DNA of 64,000 bases, taken from NCBI RefSeq assembly GCF_000021925.1, contig NC_011830.1, positions 644,501 through 708,500 on the forward strand, in the 5' to 3' direction. Shown here piece by piece: positions 1 through 10,288 of this stretch. This DNA comes from Desulfitobacterium hafniense DCB-2. Its GTDB lineage: Bacteria > Bacillota > Desulfitobacteriia > Desulfitobacteriales > Desulfitobacteriaceae. The notes below the pieces were generated by a model. The model was not told the DNA's origin. It ran no database searches and saw nothing but the letters and a program-made list of their open reading frames with translations. The position numbers were made by a program, and so were the translations under genes. The stretch's first letter is position 1. Each line of letters opens with the position of its first letter.

Positions 1-183
1 GGAGCGATTCTTCCTCTTTGCGGCTTGGTTGCTGCTATAGGGGGAATTTATTCGGGAGCTAAAATTAATACCGGATCGACTCGCGATGCTGTAAAAGAGG
101 CACTTTTATTTGTTCTGTATATATTAGGGATTGGGACAATTTTAGCGGTTCTTGTCGGCGTTATCGCCTTCTACACTATTTAG
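1..183 (+). CDS. C-terminal end of a small membrane protein upstream of a spoVA-type gene
   Basis: The window opens inside an open frame (frame 1) that ends at TAG 181-183. The visible 60 residues contain two hydrophobic helices, one at the edge and one at about residues 35-58, separated by a short polar loop. Only 13 bases separate its stop from the start of the next gene, and that spacer carries the next gene's ribosome binding site, so the two are surely cotranscribed. The neighbour is SpoVA-like, so this is probably another spoVA-operon membrane protein. Too little is visible to name the subunit. Confidence 0.6.
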   Translation, partial: GAILPLCGLVAAIGGIYSGAKINTGSTRDAVKEALLFVLYILGIGTILAVLVGVIAFYTI

Positions 184-196
184 GGAGGTCCTCAAG

Positions 197-568
197 ATGT
201 ATATTGCCGCGTTTTTATTGGGTGGAATTTTGTCGGCACTATTTCAAATTTTTATGATATTTACTAAATTGGATCCACCACGCATTCTTATTTTAGGTCT
301 AGGTTTAGGTGCGCTGCTTACGCCTTATGGCATGATGACAGCTCTCAGTGAGTGGGGCGGTGCAGGTCTATTGGTGATGGTTATGGGAGCGGGCAATGCA
401 ATTACCGGAGCCACATTAGAACTTATGAACGGCAATCAGGAACCGATTGTTCTCATACTTGGTCTCTTAGTTATTTTAACTCTCATGGGTATAGCGGCAG
501 GGTCTTTACGTTTAGCTGTCATAAAAAGCCGCCGGAAACAGGATTTTGCGGACGGGATGACATCGTAG
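197..568 (+). CDS. SpoVA-family sporulation membrane protein (SpoVAC/SpoVAE type)
   Basis: A 123-residue integral membrane protein. ATG 197 is preferred over the longer open frame because GGGAGGTCC lies just upstream (184-191). The layout follows SpoVAC/SpoVAEb: an N-terminal AFLLGGILSALFQIF helix, a TKLDPPRILIL stretch like the family's TKLTPARILVL, then a central GGAG loop and further hydrophobic helices. In the family these proteins sit in the inner spore membrane and help move Ca-dipicolinate during sporulation and germination. Similarity here is moderate, and the conserved central glycine-rich part is diverged, so the exact subunit is uncertain. The gene is last in its operon and is followed by a hairpin terminator. 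Confidence 0.6.
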   Translation: MYIAAFLLGGILSALFQIFMIFTKLDPPRILILGLGLGALLTPYGMMTALSEWGGAGLLVMVMGAGNAITGATLELMNGNQEPIVLILGLLVILTLMGIAAGSLRLAVIKSRRKQDFADGMTS

Positions 569-626
569 CTCTCAGTTGTTTTTGAATTTTACTCACTCAG
601 GTTGCCAAAATACATAGTTATACTTA

Positions 627-660
627 CTACAGGTGGAGTTTTATCCATCTGTAGTTTAGT
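627..660 (+). terminator. Terminator of the spoVA-type operon
   Basis: CTACAGGTGGA and TCCATCTGTAG form an 11-bp stem (one G-T pair) around a six-base loop, followed by a short T-rich run. Confidence 0.6.
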
Positions 661-805
661 TTGACCTCACTGTGCCAAGTCAACCAAAGTTTATGATAAT
701 TTTTGTAAAAACAACGTAAAATGACAGGCATATGCTATAATTAGATAGGAGTAACTTTTCACAAGAAATGCACTTAAACAATTAAGTCATAGAGGTGAAA
801 AAGAA

Positions 806-2869
806 GTGGTGTACTTTATCCAAAATCCGAGCCTTCTATTAAGTTGTGATAATTTTCTTAAACAAGAAAACAAGCTAAGCACTAACCTATGGGACGAAGT
901 AAAAGATTCTAAAAGAAAATTCATTGAGGAAAACGTTGACCCCCGCTTAGACCCAATCATTCCCAGGGAAGTAGCGGAATCATGGATCGTGGCCAAGAAC
1001 CAACACCTTGATCCCTACGTAAAAAGTTTTGAGGTACTTTTAGAGGCAAATAAATTCGAAAAAGTTATAGCAAAAAAAGCGGATCTAGTAGAGACAGCAT
1101 CTAATTACATACACAATTTTCATGAAATTCTAAATTACTCAAATTTTATAATGGTTTTAACGGACGAGAATGGCGTAGTACTTCTTATAGAAGGCTCTAA
1201 AAAGGAGATCGAAGCTTTTAATAAGTTAAATATAAGACTTTCTTCTTTATTAAATGAAAAAATAATCGGCACCTCAGCTCATACCCTATGCATACGTCAT
1301 CGTAAACCGATCCAATTTATTGGTCCATATAATTATAGTATGATTTTACAAGATAATATCAGTTCGGCGACTCCTATATTCAACGATCATGGAAGCGTAA
1401 TCGGTACATTAGTCGTTGTCCAAATGCTGGCCAGAAAAGATATGCAAAATATTCAAGCTCATTCACTTGGATGGGTTATGGCTATGGGGTATGCGATTGA
1501 AAATTTACTGGAACTTAAAAAACAAAATAATTCTATGACGCTAATGAATGGAACATTGGAAGCGACATTATCACTTATTGATGACGGAGTCATAACAGTC
1601 AATGAAAATTGCTATATTTCTCATATCAATAAAGAAGGGATTAATATTCTTGCTTCTAATCCTCAAGAGAAAATTATAGGCAGGCATCTTTCCGAATTTG
1701 TGAAGGATGATCAACTTATCATAATTAATGAATCCATTCATAAGGGGAGATTCGTCCAGGAATATGAGACGATATTTATGAACCGGGGACGTGACACTCA
1801 ATATTTACTGAATATTCGGCCGATTGCGGATGGTCAAGGAAAATATAACAGTGGTGCAGTAATTCGCTTATCGCGTTCAGATAAAGTCAATCGTATGGTT
1901 GCGAACCGTGGCGGAACTCCTGCGAGCTTTAAATTCGAAGATATTAAGGGGAAAAGCACATCCTTAGCAAAGTCTATTCAAATTGCCCAGAATGTCGCGA
2001 GAACAGGCTATAATGTATTGCTTATTGGGGAAAGTGGCACAGGAAAAGAACTTTTCGCCCAGTCAATACATAATTCGTATAAGGCAGACGGTCCTTTCGT
2101 TGCAGTGAATTGTGCCTCATTACCACGAAATCTAATTGAAAGCGAATTGTTTGGTTATGAAGGAGGAACCTTTACAGGTGCAGATCGTAATGGACGTCCC
2201 GGCAAAATTGAATTGGCTAACGGGGGGACCTTGTTTTTAGATGAAATTGGAGATATGCCACTGGAAATCCAGCCCGTACTATTGCGTGTTCTTGAAGAAA
2301 AAAGAGTGACAAGGCTTGGGGGAAGCAGAGGTATTCCGGTAGATTTCCGTGTGATCGCTGCAACCAATAAGAATCTTTCTCTAATGGTGAAAGAAAAAAC
2401 CTTCCGCGAAGATTTGTATTTTCGGTTATCCATCTTTAAAATCACTATCCCTCCCCTTCGCGAAAGAGATCATGATGTAATCCTTTTAGCGGAATATTTC
2501 ATTGAGGACATCTCGAAAAAATTGATGAGTGAGGTGCCCAAACTCAGTCCGGCTTCTTACCAAAAGATTAAGGAATACAGCTGGCCAGGAAATATAAGAC
2601 AACTTCAAAATGCCATGGTCTATGGTGTGAATATGTCGACAAATGGAGTTATAGAACTCAGCAATTTGCCGGACGAAATGACGAGTAATGATTATTTTAG
2701 GACCAAGGTTAACACCAGGAAGCTAACCTTAGCAGAAATTGAGAAAGAAGTAATTTTTGAGGCTCTGTCACAAACAGGAAATGATGCAAGCGAAGCTTCA
2801 AGAATCTTAGGGATTGGGAGGACGACTATTTACCGTAAACTTAAAGAGTATGGGATTGATATTAAATAA
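806..2869 (+). CDS. Sigma-54-dependent transcriptional activator, AcoR-like (GAF, PAS, AAA+, Fis HTH)
   Basis: A 687-residue enhancer-binding protein. GTG 806 is supported by AGAGGTG at 791-797. The N-terminal 230 residues look like the sensor region of AcoR/DhaR-type activators (IPREVAESW, then a GAF-like fold). A PAS domain follows at about 250-360. The AAA+ domain has Walker A GESGTGKE near residue 410, the sigma-54 contact loop GGTFTGA near 451 and a Walker [10 protein letters not shown] Fis-type helix-turn-helix ([17 protein letters not shown]) closes the protein. It should drive -24/-12 promoters in response to a small ligand. It stands alone between two terminators, and no sigma-54 promoter was seen within about 5 kb, so its target is unknown. 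The contact loop has Thr where Ala or Ser is usual. Confidence 0.9.
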   Translation: MVYFIQNPSLLLSCDNFLKQENKLSTNLWDEVKDSKRKFIEENVDPRLDPIIPREVAESWIVAKNQHLDPYVKSFEVLLEANKFEKVIAKKADLVETASNYIHNFHEILNYSNFIMVLTDENGVVLLIEGSKKEIEAFNKLNIRLSSLLNEKIIGTSAHTLCIRHRKPIQFIGPYNYSMILQDNISSATPIFNDHGSVIGTLVVVQMLARKDMQNIQAHSLGWVMAMGYAIENLLELKKQNNSMTLMNGTLEATLSLIDDGVITVNENCYISHINKEGINILASNPQEKIIGRHLSEFVKDDQLIIINESIHKGRFVQEYETIFMNRGRDTQYLLNIRPIADGQGKYNSGAVIRLSRSDKVNRMVANRGGTPASFKFEDIKGKSTSLAKSIQIAQNVARTGYNVLLIGESGTGKELFAQSIHNSYKADGPFVAVNCASLPRNLIESELFGYEGGTFTGADRNGRPGKIELANGGTLFLDEIGDMPLEIQPVLLRVLEEKRVTRLGGSRGIPVDFRVIAATNKNLSLMVKEKTFREDLYFRLSIFKITIPPLRERDHDVILLAEYFIEDISKKLMSEVPKLSPASYQKIKEYSWPGNIRQLQNAMVYGVNMSTNGVIELSNLPDEMTSNDYFRTKVNTRKLTLAEIEKEVIFEALSQTGNDASEASRILGIGRTTIYRKLKEYGIDIK

Positions 2870-2882
2870 ATTGATGGTATTT

Positions 2883-2914
2883 AAATAAGCCTGACACATC
2901 GGGTTTATTTTTTT
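2883..2914 (+). terminator. Rho-independent terminator after the sigma-54 activator
   Basis: AAATAAGCC pairs with GGGTTTATTT (one G-T pair) around a short loop, and a run of Ts follows directly. Confidence 0.7.
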
Positions 2915-3103
2915 GCCATAAAAGTGCTAGGAGCTTGCTAATCGTTAAATTGCGTTTCAGTATGAAGGCTGTCTGCGTTAACAGATTGTGTACAAGTTGC
3001 ATATAATAGTGCACACTGAAGTTTTTTTAAAGCTAGTGTTTTGTTCAATAGAGTTGTTAATGAAGCAAAGCAATTTTCTATTTATATAGAATTGCAGGCT
3101 TGA

Positions 3104-4945
<1,842 letters not shown>

Positions 4946-4967
4946 ATGTGTTTTATTCCTATCGCAC

Positions 4968-5008
4968 AAAGCAGGACCATCCGCCAAACGGGTGGCCCTG
5001 CTTTTTTT
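4968..5008 (+). terminator. Terminator of the collagen-like gene
   Basis: AAAGCAGG and CCTGCTTT close a long stem (extended by CCA/TGG and CCG/CGG with one mismatch and one wobble) followed by seven Ts. Confidence 0.85.
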
Positions 5009-5043
5009 AGGTACAGGTCTCTGCTGTTGAGAAACAGTCTAAC

Positions 5044-5349
5044 TTGATTCTTCACGTTTTATCGATTGTATTAGTTGAAGCTTACTGGGTCCTGCGCAAG
5101 ATATATAACTTTGACAAAAAGATGATATTGGGAGTATTTGAGGACTTTATCGAAGCTGATGGAGTTGAACTTGAAGAGGACGGCTTAGTGCAGCGTGTGC
5201 TGGCCTGTTTCCGTAGGGTAAATGTCGATTTGGTAGATGTTTACTTGGCTGAGAGGTCAAGAAGCCCGGCGTTATCCGTATTAACCTGGAATGCTGAGGA
5301 TTTCAGGAAGTTGGAATGCGAGTTTTACAGGCCCCAGGATTTGCGATAA
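5044..5349 (+). pseudogene. C-terminal relic of a PIN-domain (VapC-type) toxin
   Basis: The 101-codon frame reads like the last two thirds of a PIN-domain ribonuclease: LVEAYWVLRKIYNFDKK, then a hydrophobic core and a final LTWNAEDFRKLECEF. The N-terminal strand with the first catalytic Asp of PIN nucleases is missing. The frame has no good start or ribosome binding site and begins directly after the terminator of the collagen-like gene. No antitoxin gene is next to it. I read it as a truncated, probably inactive leftover. Confidence 0.6.
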
Positions 5350-5462
5350 AGAAGTGCATAGATCTCAACTACAATTATTGATAAAGAAAGCTTCATTTTT
5401 AATTGTCGGGGAACAATGCACATTACAACAGGGCATACTATTGTTCATATTAAATTAAAGAG

Positions 5463-5500
5463 GCCAATCCAATATCATCGGCACATGATATCGGATTGGC
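5463..5500. repeat. Dispersed intergenic inverted repeat (GATATCGGATTGGC family), copy 1
   Basis: Two 16-base arms (GCCAATCCAATATCAT and ATGATATCGGATTGGC) are complementary except for one position, around a six-base loop. Related sequence recurs at 10212-10235 and 46062-46108. The rest of the 367-base gap between 5350 and 5716 shows no gene. Confidence 0.7.
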
Positions 5501-5716
5501 TTCTTGGTTGCCTCTGAAGCTACAGCATTAAAGTAGTAAGGCTGGGCAACGAAGCATCGGTTGCAAAGGATGATGAAATGGTATCTTAAGTGGCCTTGTC
5601 ATAGATGGTAATGATATAATTAACGAAGTTCAGCCTAAAACCAAGAGATCTATTCCTGGTAGCTTCAGAAACTAGTAGGATCTAAGCTATCCGGTAAATT
5701 GAGGAGAGAAGATAAT

Positions 5717-6823
5717 ATGGAGTTCAGATATTTTATGCCCACCGAAATATATTTTGGTGAAGATGTGGTTTTGAAACATCAAGAAGTGTTTAAAACAATA
5801 GGCAGTAAGGCTTTAATTGTCACAGGGAGAAGTTCTGCAAAAAACAATGGTTCCTACGATGAAGTGACGAAAGCCCTTTCAGAAACAGGAGTAGAATACA
5901 TTCTCTTTGATGAAGTAGAGCAGAATCCATCTTTAGAAACCATTGAAAAGGCTGGTGCCATAGGTAAAGCAAACAAGGCGGATTTTGTGATAGGCATAGG
6001 CGGCGGCTCCCCTATGGATGCTGCCAAAGCTATCGCAGTATTTATAAAGAATCCTGAAATCACTAAGGATAATATCTTTAGCGGCCAAAAGCTTGCCAGC
6101 ATCCCTGTGGTCGTCGTGGCAACCACTGCAGGGACAGGCTCGGAAGTCACTCAATACAGTATCATTACGTCAAACAAAGAAAGGACAAAGAAGAATTTAG
6201 GGCAAAGGATTTTCCCCAAAGTTGCCTTTTTGGACTGCAAATATACCTATGACTTGCCTTATGATATAACGGTTAATACCGCCTTGGATGCTTTTACCCA
6301 TTTAGTGGAAGGATATTTAAGCTCTAAAAGTACGCCCATGTCTGATATCTATGGTGAAAAGGGGTTTGAATTATTTAAAGACTGCTTTGATAGATTACTC
6401 AATAATGAACTGGATAAAGAATTCCGCAGGAAGATGATGCTGGCATCAACCTTGGCTGGAATGCTCATATCCCAAAGTGGCACTTCCCTGCCCCATGGGA
6501 TGGGTTATGCCCTTACTTATCATAAGGGGCTGCCCCATGGACTGGCGAATAGTATTTTAACAATGGAGTATTTGAAATCCTTCCAGGATCAAAGAAAGAT
6601 TAAAAAAATGCTGAGCATTTTGCAGCTGGATGACTTGACAGAACTGGAAGGAATCTTTAAAAAATTGCTCAAGGTAAGGATTGAGATAGCAGAGGAAGAA
6701 ATAAGGGAGTATGCAAAGAATTTTATGGCCAATAAGGATAAGTTGAAAAATCATCCCGAAGCAGTGGAGCTGGAAGATATTGTGGGGATTTATTACAGGA
6801 GCCTCTGCGAGCATAGAGAATGA
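5717..6823 (+). CDS. Iron-containing alcohol dehydrogenase
   Basis: A 368-residue group III (Fe-dependent) alcohol dehydrogenase, which interconverts alcohols and aldehydes or ketones with NAD(P). ATG 5717 follows GAGGAGAG at 5701-5708, so the longer TTG reading is not needed. The dinucleotide-binding motif GGGSPMDAAKA lies near residues 95-105. The metal ligands appear in order: Asp and His in TALDAFTHLVEGY, then His in PHGMGYALTYHKGLPHGLAN. Length is normal for the family. It stands alone with no operon partner, so the substrate cannot be inferred. The helical C-terminus is rich in Lys and Glu. Confidence 0.9.
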   Translation: MEFRYFMPTEIYFGEDVVLKHQEVFKTIGSKALIVTGRSSAKNNGSYDEVTKALSETGVEYILFDEVEQNPSLETIEKAGAIGKANKADFVIGIGGGSPMDAAKAIAVFIKNPEITKDNIFSGQKLASIPVVVVATTAGTGSEVTQYSIITSNKERTKKNLGQRIFPKVAFLDCKYTYDLPYDITVNTALDAFTHLVEGYLSSKSTPMSDIYGEKGFELFKDCFDRLLNNELDKEFRRKMMLASTLAGMLISQSGTSLPHGMGYALTYHKGLPHGLANSILTMEYLKSFQDQRKIKKMLSILQLDDLTELEGIFKKLLKVRIEIAEEEIREYAKNFMANKDKLKNHPEAVELEDIVGIYYRSLCEHRE

Positions 6824-6862
6824 CAACGGTGTCATGTTTTAGGGGCGTTGTATTTTTTACCC

Positions 6863-7906
6863 TTATAAAATCACGTCATCATATTGCCGCGGCAGACTGC
6901 AGGAAAACAGCTCTGTGTCAATGATCCGGCGGTCCGCTGGCATGGGTTCCTCGATCACGGCAGCTTTAAGGGGAAGTCCGGAAATCCCTGCTTTTTTGTC
7001 CGGTTTCATAATAAACCCTATACAGGAACTGTTACTCTGCGGAAGGTTATCCAGCCATTCCTGGGAATAGAATTGCAGATACAGATCCTCTTCGCACTCA
7101 TATTCGATCACAGGAAAGCACATACCCTGGGGACAAATTGTGACAAAGCGGCGCTCAAACTCCCCTTGATGCTCAGCAAGCTCGGCAGCGCTGAATTGTT
7201 CTGTCAGACGGGGATCATTAAAGGTTTGCCTCATTTCCGCCCACATATCCGCAAGATAAACACGGTTGATCTGCACCCAATGCTTTTCACCCGTGTTTTT
7301 ATCTTGAAAATACAGTTTGTCCGGATAGTCAGTGCCCACAGACAGCGTCAAAGGCTGTTCAACCGGATGGGGAATGTGTTCCCGCCGGAAGGTAAGCTGC
7401 ACTGCCGGATTTTCACCAACATCCGGCAGGCAGTCATAGTCTCCCGAAAGCCGCATAAAAGTCAAAAACAAGTTTTCCATACTTTGATACTCAAGGCCGG
7501 CCGGATTCCAGCCCTGCTTTAAAAACTCGGTAAGCAGCACCGGAATCTGCCAGTTTTGCCAATCACAGCGGCTGGTTTCCATTTCATTAATCTCAAACTG
7601 CTTTTCTCCGATGCGGATGGTTTGTACAGCATGAAAAATATTGGTCATATCAAGGCTCCTGTCACCGCGCAGGCGCTCCCGGTTAGTTTCCGGTTTTTCA
7701 TGCAGCCCGTTCAATTCCGCGATTTCAGCAGCCTCGGCACGTTCGGCAAACTCATCGTCGTACTGCAGAGCAGCAAGGCGCAGGATATCCCCATAGCGGA
7801 CAAGGCCGATAATATGGCAGAGAACCCCATTGACTTCAGCCGTTTTGCCCAGGGGCTTTACTTCGGTAATGCTGGAGAGGGTTTCCTGCAAATAGCCAAT
7901 ATTCAT
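6863..7906 (-). CDS. Hypothetical protein, 347 residues
   Basis: This gene runs against its neighbours and starts at ATG 7906 behind a very strong ribosome binding site (AAGGAGGATGG on the minus strand). The product is soluble and acidic, with no signal peptide or membrane segment. It holds scattered aromatic-rich segments and some cysteines (CPQGMCFPVIEYECEED), but no catalytic motif I recognise. It ends 39 bases from the convergent alcohol dehydrogenase gene. I do not recognise the family. The clean reading frame and ribosome binding site make it a real gene. Confidence 0.75.
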   Translation of the reverse strand: MNIGYLQETLSSITEVKPLGKTAEVNGVLCHIIGLVRYGDILRLAALQYDDEFAERAEAAEIAELNGLHEKPETNRERLRGDRSLDMTNIFHAVQTIRIGEKQFEINEMETSRCDWQNWQIPVLLTEFLKQGWNPAGLEYQSMENLFLTFMRLSGDYDCLPDVGENPAVQLTFRREHIPHPVEQPLTLSVGTDYPDKLYFQDKNTGEKHWVQINRVYLADMWAEMRQTFNDPRLTEQFSAAELAEHQGEFERRFVTICPQGMCFPVIEYECEEDLYLQFYSQEWLDNLPQSNSSCIGFIMKPDKKAGISGLPLKAAVIEEPMPADRRIIDTELFSCSLPRQYDDVIL

Positions 7907-8087
7907 GTTCCATCCTCCTTAATTTTCGCCAACGAGCCTCCCTATTTCCAGAGGCGCGTTTGGTGGGCTTGAATCTTGTAAAAATTATAACACGTTCCAA
8001 TATTTTATAGTGACTTCTTGTGTTGCTAAAAGCTCTTGACTGCCACGCGCATTAGATAAGGAAGAACCCTGTCGGAAAAGTCGCCTT

Positions 8088-8111
8088 AAATTCCCAAGCG
8101 CTTGAGAATTT
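8088..8111. promoter_or_regulatory. 24-bp palindrome in the divergent intergenic region
   Basis: AAATTCCCAAGC/GCTTGAGAATTT reads as its own reverse complement apart from one pair. It lies in the 302-base gap between a divergent gene pair (starts at 7906 and 8209), about 100 bases upstream of the small gene at 8209. This is a typical operator position. No regulator gene is adjacent. Nothing else was seen in this gap. Confidence 0.45.
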
Positions 8112-8208
8112 GCCCCGCTTACCATATTTATCCTGACGTTCTTTGAAAGATTCTTAAAAAGTGCTATACTGAAATTAGCAGGTATTATTATGACAAGGAG
8201 AGTGTAAC

Positions 8209-8415
8209 ATGGGCACAAAAAAGAAGAAACAAACCATCGGTGTTATCAAGCCATTGGAGCTGATGAAACGCTCCCCCAATAAAATGAATACTTCAATGGC
8301 AGTCGTCAGACAGGGAGCAGGGGTTCATCAGGACAAAACCAAGTACAACAGAAAAAGAATGAAACAGGGAGGATTTGATGATGGATATCCTTGTGTATCC
8401 CATTGGGCGGTATAG
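8209..8415 (+). CDS. Small basic protein, 68 residues
   Basis: ATG 8209 follows AAGGAGAG. The product is strongly basic at the start (MGTKKKKQ) and ends in a region with KTKYNRKRMK. Similar lysine/tyrosine tails occur in small ribosome-associated proteins, including the ArfA-like rescue factors. The resemblance is too short to assign a function. It is separated by about 50 bases from the CDGSH protein gene and is probably read with it. Unknown function, but likely a real gene given the ribosome binding site. Confidence 0.55.
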   Translation: MGTKKKKQTIGVIKPLELMKRSPNKMNTSMAVVRQGAGVHQDKTKYNRKRMKQGGFDDGYPCVSHWAV

Positions 8416-8464
8416 AATGATATCCATCATAGTTTCCAACCTGATAGGGAAGGGATGCTAATCC

Positions 8465-9154
8465 ATGTCAAAAGACCAAAAAGCAGGCAAGATCAAAATT
8501 ATTAAAAACGGACCCTATTGGGTTACAGGCAATGTGCCCTTGTCCGAGAAAATCATCACACCCAAGGGAAAAGGCTATGAATTCAAAGAAGGACGCAGGT
8601 TCCCTCCCAGCGAGGAATATTACTTATGCCGCTGCGGGAAGTCAAAAAAAGCGCCTTTTTGCGACGGCTCCCATACCAGGACGAATTTTGCAGGGACGGA
8701 GACAGCTTCAAGGGCAAAGTATCAAGACAGGGCCGAAGTGTTTACAGGGCCTGGTCTCGATCTTTTGGATGATAACCGCTGCGCCTTCGGCCGTTTTTGC
8801 CACACTGAAAAGGGAATCGTGTGGGAACTGATCGAAAACTCAGATCAGGATGAATACCGGGAAATGGCCATTAAGTCCGCAAATGAATGCTTCGCCGGCA
8901 GATTGACGGCGGTGGATAAAACAGGGAAAGCTATTGAACCTGAATATGAGCCGGCCATTGAGGTTCTTCAGGATCCGGAAAAGGGAGTCAGCGGCGGCTT
9001 GTTTGTCAAAGGCTATATTCCCCTGGAATCGGCAGACGGAGAAGTTTATGAAGTCAGAAACAGAGTTGCCCTATGCCGCTGCGGCCGGTCGGGAAATAAG
9101 CCTTTTTGTGATGCAACCCATGTTCCCATAGGATTTTCAGATGGTGAACTTTAA
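8465..9154 (+). CDS. CDGSH-type iron-sulfur protein with two clusters
   Basis: A 229-residue soluble protein with two CDGSH-type [2Fe-2S] sites. The first is CRCGKSKKAPFCDGSH, near residues 56-71. The second is CRCGRSGNKPFCDATH, near residues 205-220. Each gives the 3-Cys/1-His ligand set of mitoNEET-like proteins. Between them lies a segment with CAFGRFCH, typical of bacterial tandem CDGSH proteins. Such proteins are thought to carry electrons or iron-sulfur clusters; no reaction is established. The second motif has ATH instead of GSH, which keeps the ligands. It sits ahead of a CGGC-domain protein, another cysteine-rich and possibly metal-binding product. Confidence 0.9.
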   Translation: MSKDQKAGKIKIIKNGPYWVTGNVPLSEKIITPKGKGYEFKEGRRFPPSEEYYLCRCGKSKKAPFCDGSHTRTNFAGTETASRAKYQDRAEVFTGPGLDLLDDNRCAFGRFCHTEKGIVWELIENSDQDEYREMAIKSANECFAGRLTAVDKTGKAIEPEYEPAIEVLQDPEKGVSGGLFVKGYIPLESADGEVYEVRNRVALCRCGRSGNKPFCDATHVPIGFSDGEL

Positions 9155-9196
9155 CAGCATCTTTAAAAGCACTCAGGCTAAATGGAGGAATTTGCA

Positions 9197-9526
9197 ATGA
9201 AAGTTGGAATTATTCGCTGCCAGCAGACAGAGGATATGTGTCCTGGTACGACGGATTTTCAAGTGGCTAAAGAAGGAAAACTGGCCTTCGCCGAGACTGG
9301 GCCGGTGGAAGTCGTCGGCTTCCTGTCCTGTGGAGGCTGTCCCGGTAAAAAAGCAATATCCCGTACCAAGCTGATGGTGGACCGGGGAGCGGAAATTATC
9401 GCCTTTGCCTCCTGTATGAAAAAAGGCAACCCCATTGGCTTTCCTTGTCCCCACTTTGCCCAGATTAACGAAGCCGTAATCAAAAAAGTTGGCTCTGAAG
9501 TCCAGGTCATCGACTGGACCCATTAG
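9197..9526 (+). CDS. CGGC-domain (DUF1847-like) metal-binding protein
   Basis: A 109-residue protein. ATG 9197 is favoured over ATG 9182 because GGAGG (9184-9188) precedes it at normal spacing. The cysteine pattern is that of the CGGC family: Cys in IIRCQQTEDMC, then SCGGCPGKK, ASCMKKG and GFPCPHF. The family is thought to bind metal through these cysteines; its biochemical role is unknown. It follows the CDGSH iron-sulfur gene by 42 bases and is likely cotranscribed with it. Confidence 0.8.
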   Translation: MKVGIIRCQQTEDMCPGTTDFQVAKEGKLAFAETGPVEVVGFLSCGGCPGKKAISRTKLMVDRGAEIIAFASCMKKGNPIGFPCPHFAQINEAVIKKVGSEVQVIDWTH

Positions 9527-9590
9527 CCAGAAAAGGCACTCAATCCACGTGCCAGGATGAGCTTGAAAATTTACCAAGTCATAGACACAG

Positions 9591-9620
9591 AAAAAGCCAT
9601 TGATGAAAATCAGTGGCTTT
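9591..9620 (-). terminator. Terminator of the mazF-like locus
   Basis: AAAGCCA-T-TGAT and ATCA-G-TGGCTTT form a stem. On the minus strand it is followed by five Ts, so it best serves the toxin gene ending at 9665. It may also act for the convergent CGGC gene. Confidence 0.6.
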
Positions 9621-9664
9621 AAAATGACTTAATTCTTGAACTTTTTTAACTATGTGAAAATCAT

Positions 9665-9931
9665 TCATGTGTAAAGAACAATGTGATGATCTGCAGTAAA
9701 TAACCGATTAGGCCTAACATTACTGATTTTGTCTAGTTTGCCGTCGTTCATATCCTGGTTTTCAAAAGTTATTGCATAATCATCTCTTACATTTTGGCTT
9801 GTAATCTGGCAAAGGATAAGATCATCACTCTTGAGTGATGAAATAACTAAAGCAGGTCGTCTTTTGGCTTGCGTCAAATCAGAAAACGGAAAAGGAACAA
9901 CAACAACATCCCCTTTTACAAATCGTTCCAT
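9665..9931 (-). CDS. MazF/PemK-like mRNA-interferase toxin, C-terminus short
   Basis: An 88-residue product with the MazF/PemK beginning (KGDVVVVPFPFSDL, then KRRPALVIS) and the later KISNVRPNRLFTA segment. This family cleaves mRNA as the toxin of type II toxin-antitoxin pairs. The reading frame stops right after HHIVLYT, where relatives normally continue for about 20 more residues (an extra helix). It may be truncated and weak. Its start overlaps the end of the antitoxin gene by 16 bases, the usual coupled arrangement. Confidence 0.8.
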   Translation of the reverse strand: MERFVKGDVVVVPFPFSDLTQAKRRPALVISSLKSDDLILCQITSQNVRDDYAITFENQDMNDGKLDKISNVRPNRLFTADHHIVLYT

Positions 9932-10110
9932 GCGTCATCTTCCTCCGGGAGCAGCCAATCTTTTGCTAATACGTTTTCGCTCATATGGGCTGACAAAAAC
10001 TTTTCTTGTGCTGCTTTAGCCTTTAAAAAGCGTGCATACCTTAGTATTTCAACAAGAATGAGATCAGGGATCTGTTCCAGTTCTTTTAGTAAAACCTCGC
10101 GGTTTTCCAT
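9916..10110 (-). CDS. DUF2281-like antitoxin paired with the MazF-like toxin
   Basis: A 64-residue acidic protein. ATG 10110 is chosen over the upstream GTG at 10119 because a GGGGTGAG ribosome binding site lies about six bases before it. The first half is a leucine-rich helix (LLKELEQIPDLILVEILRY), the second an acidic tail (LLPEEDDAWNDL) of the sort that wraps toxins. It resembles the DUF2281 antitoxins and the gene at 13785. A broken sister copy lies at 12822-12876. Confidence 0.7.
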   Translation of the reverse strand: MENREVLLKELEQIPDLILVEILRYARFLKAKAAQEKFLSAHMSENVLAKDWLLPEEDDAWNDL

Positions 10111-10211
10111 TATTCTCACCCCTGCCTAAATTATTGAATCTGTCATTTCAATATATTATGAGTATACCACAAAGTAAATAAAAGGAGCATCAGCTACTTC
10201 GCTTAAATTAT

Positions 10212-10235
10212 GTGCCGGTGATATCGGATTGGCTT
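10212..10235. repeat. Dispersed intergenic repeat (GATATCGGATTGGC family), copy 2, half element
   Basis: The 17 bases TGATATCGGATTGGCTT are identical to the right arm at 5486-5502. The preceding GTGCCG matches the reverse complement of the left arm there. Only one arm is present, followed by six Ts. Confidence 0.6.
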
Positions 10236-10288
10236 TTTTAGTTAAGTCTTGGATTAAGCTCAGCCAAACCGGCCCATCTGCACTTGGC

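Noticed and set aside
5570..5600. TGGGCAACG...GGTTGC as a sigma-54 promoter before the alcohol dehydrogenase
   Set aside because: GG and GC are 16 bases apart, not the required ten.
7985..8218. Minus-strand 77-codon frame in the divergent gap
   Set aside because: No ribosome binding site, no recognisable domain, and it overlaps the palindrome and the start of the gene at 8209.
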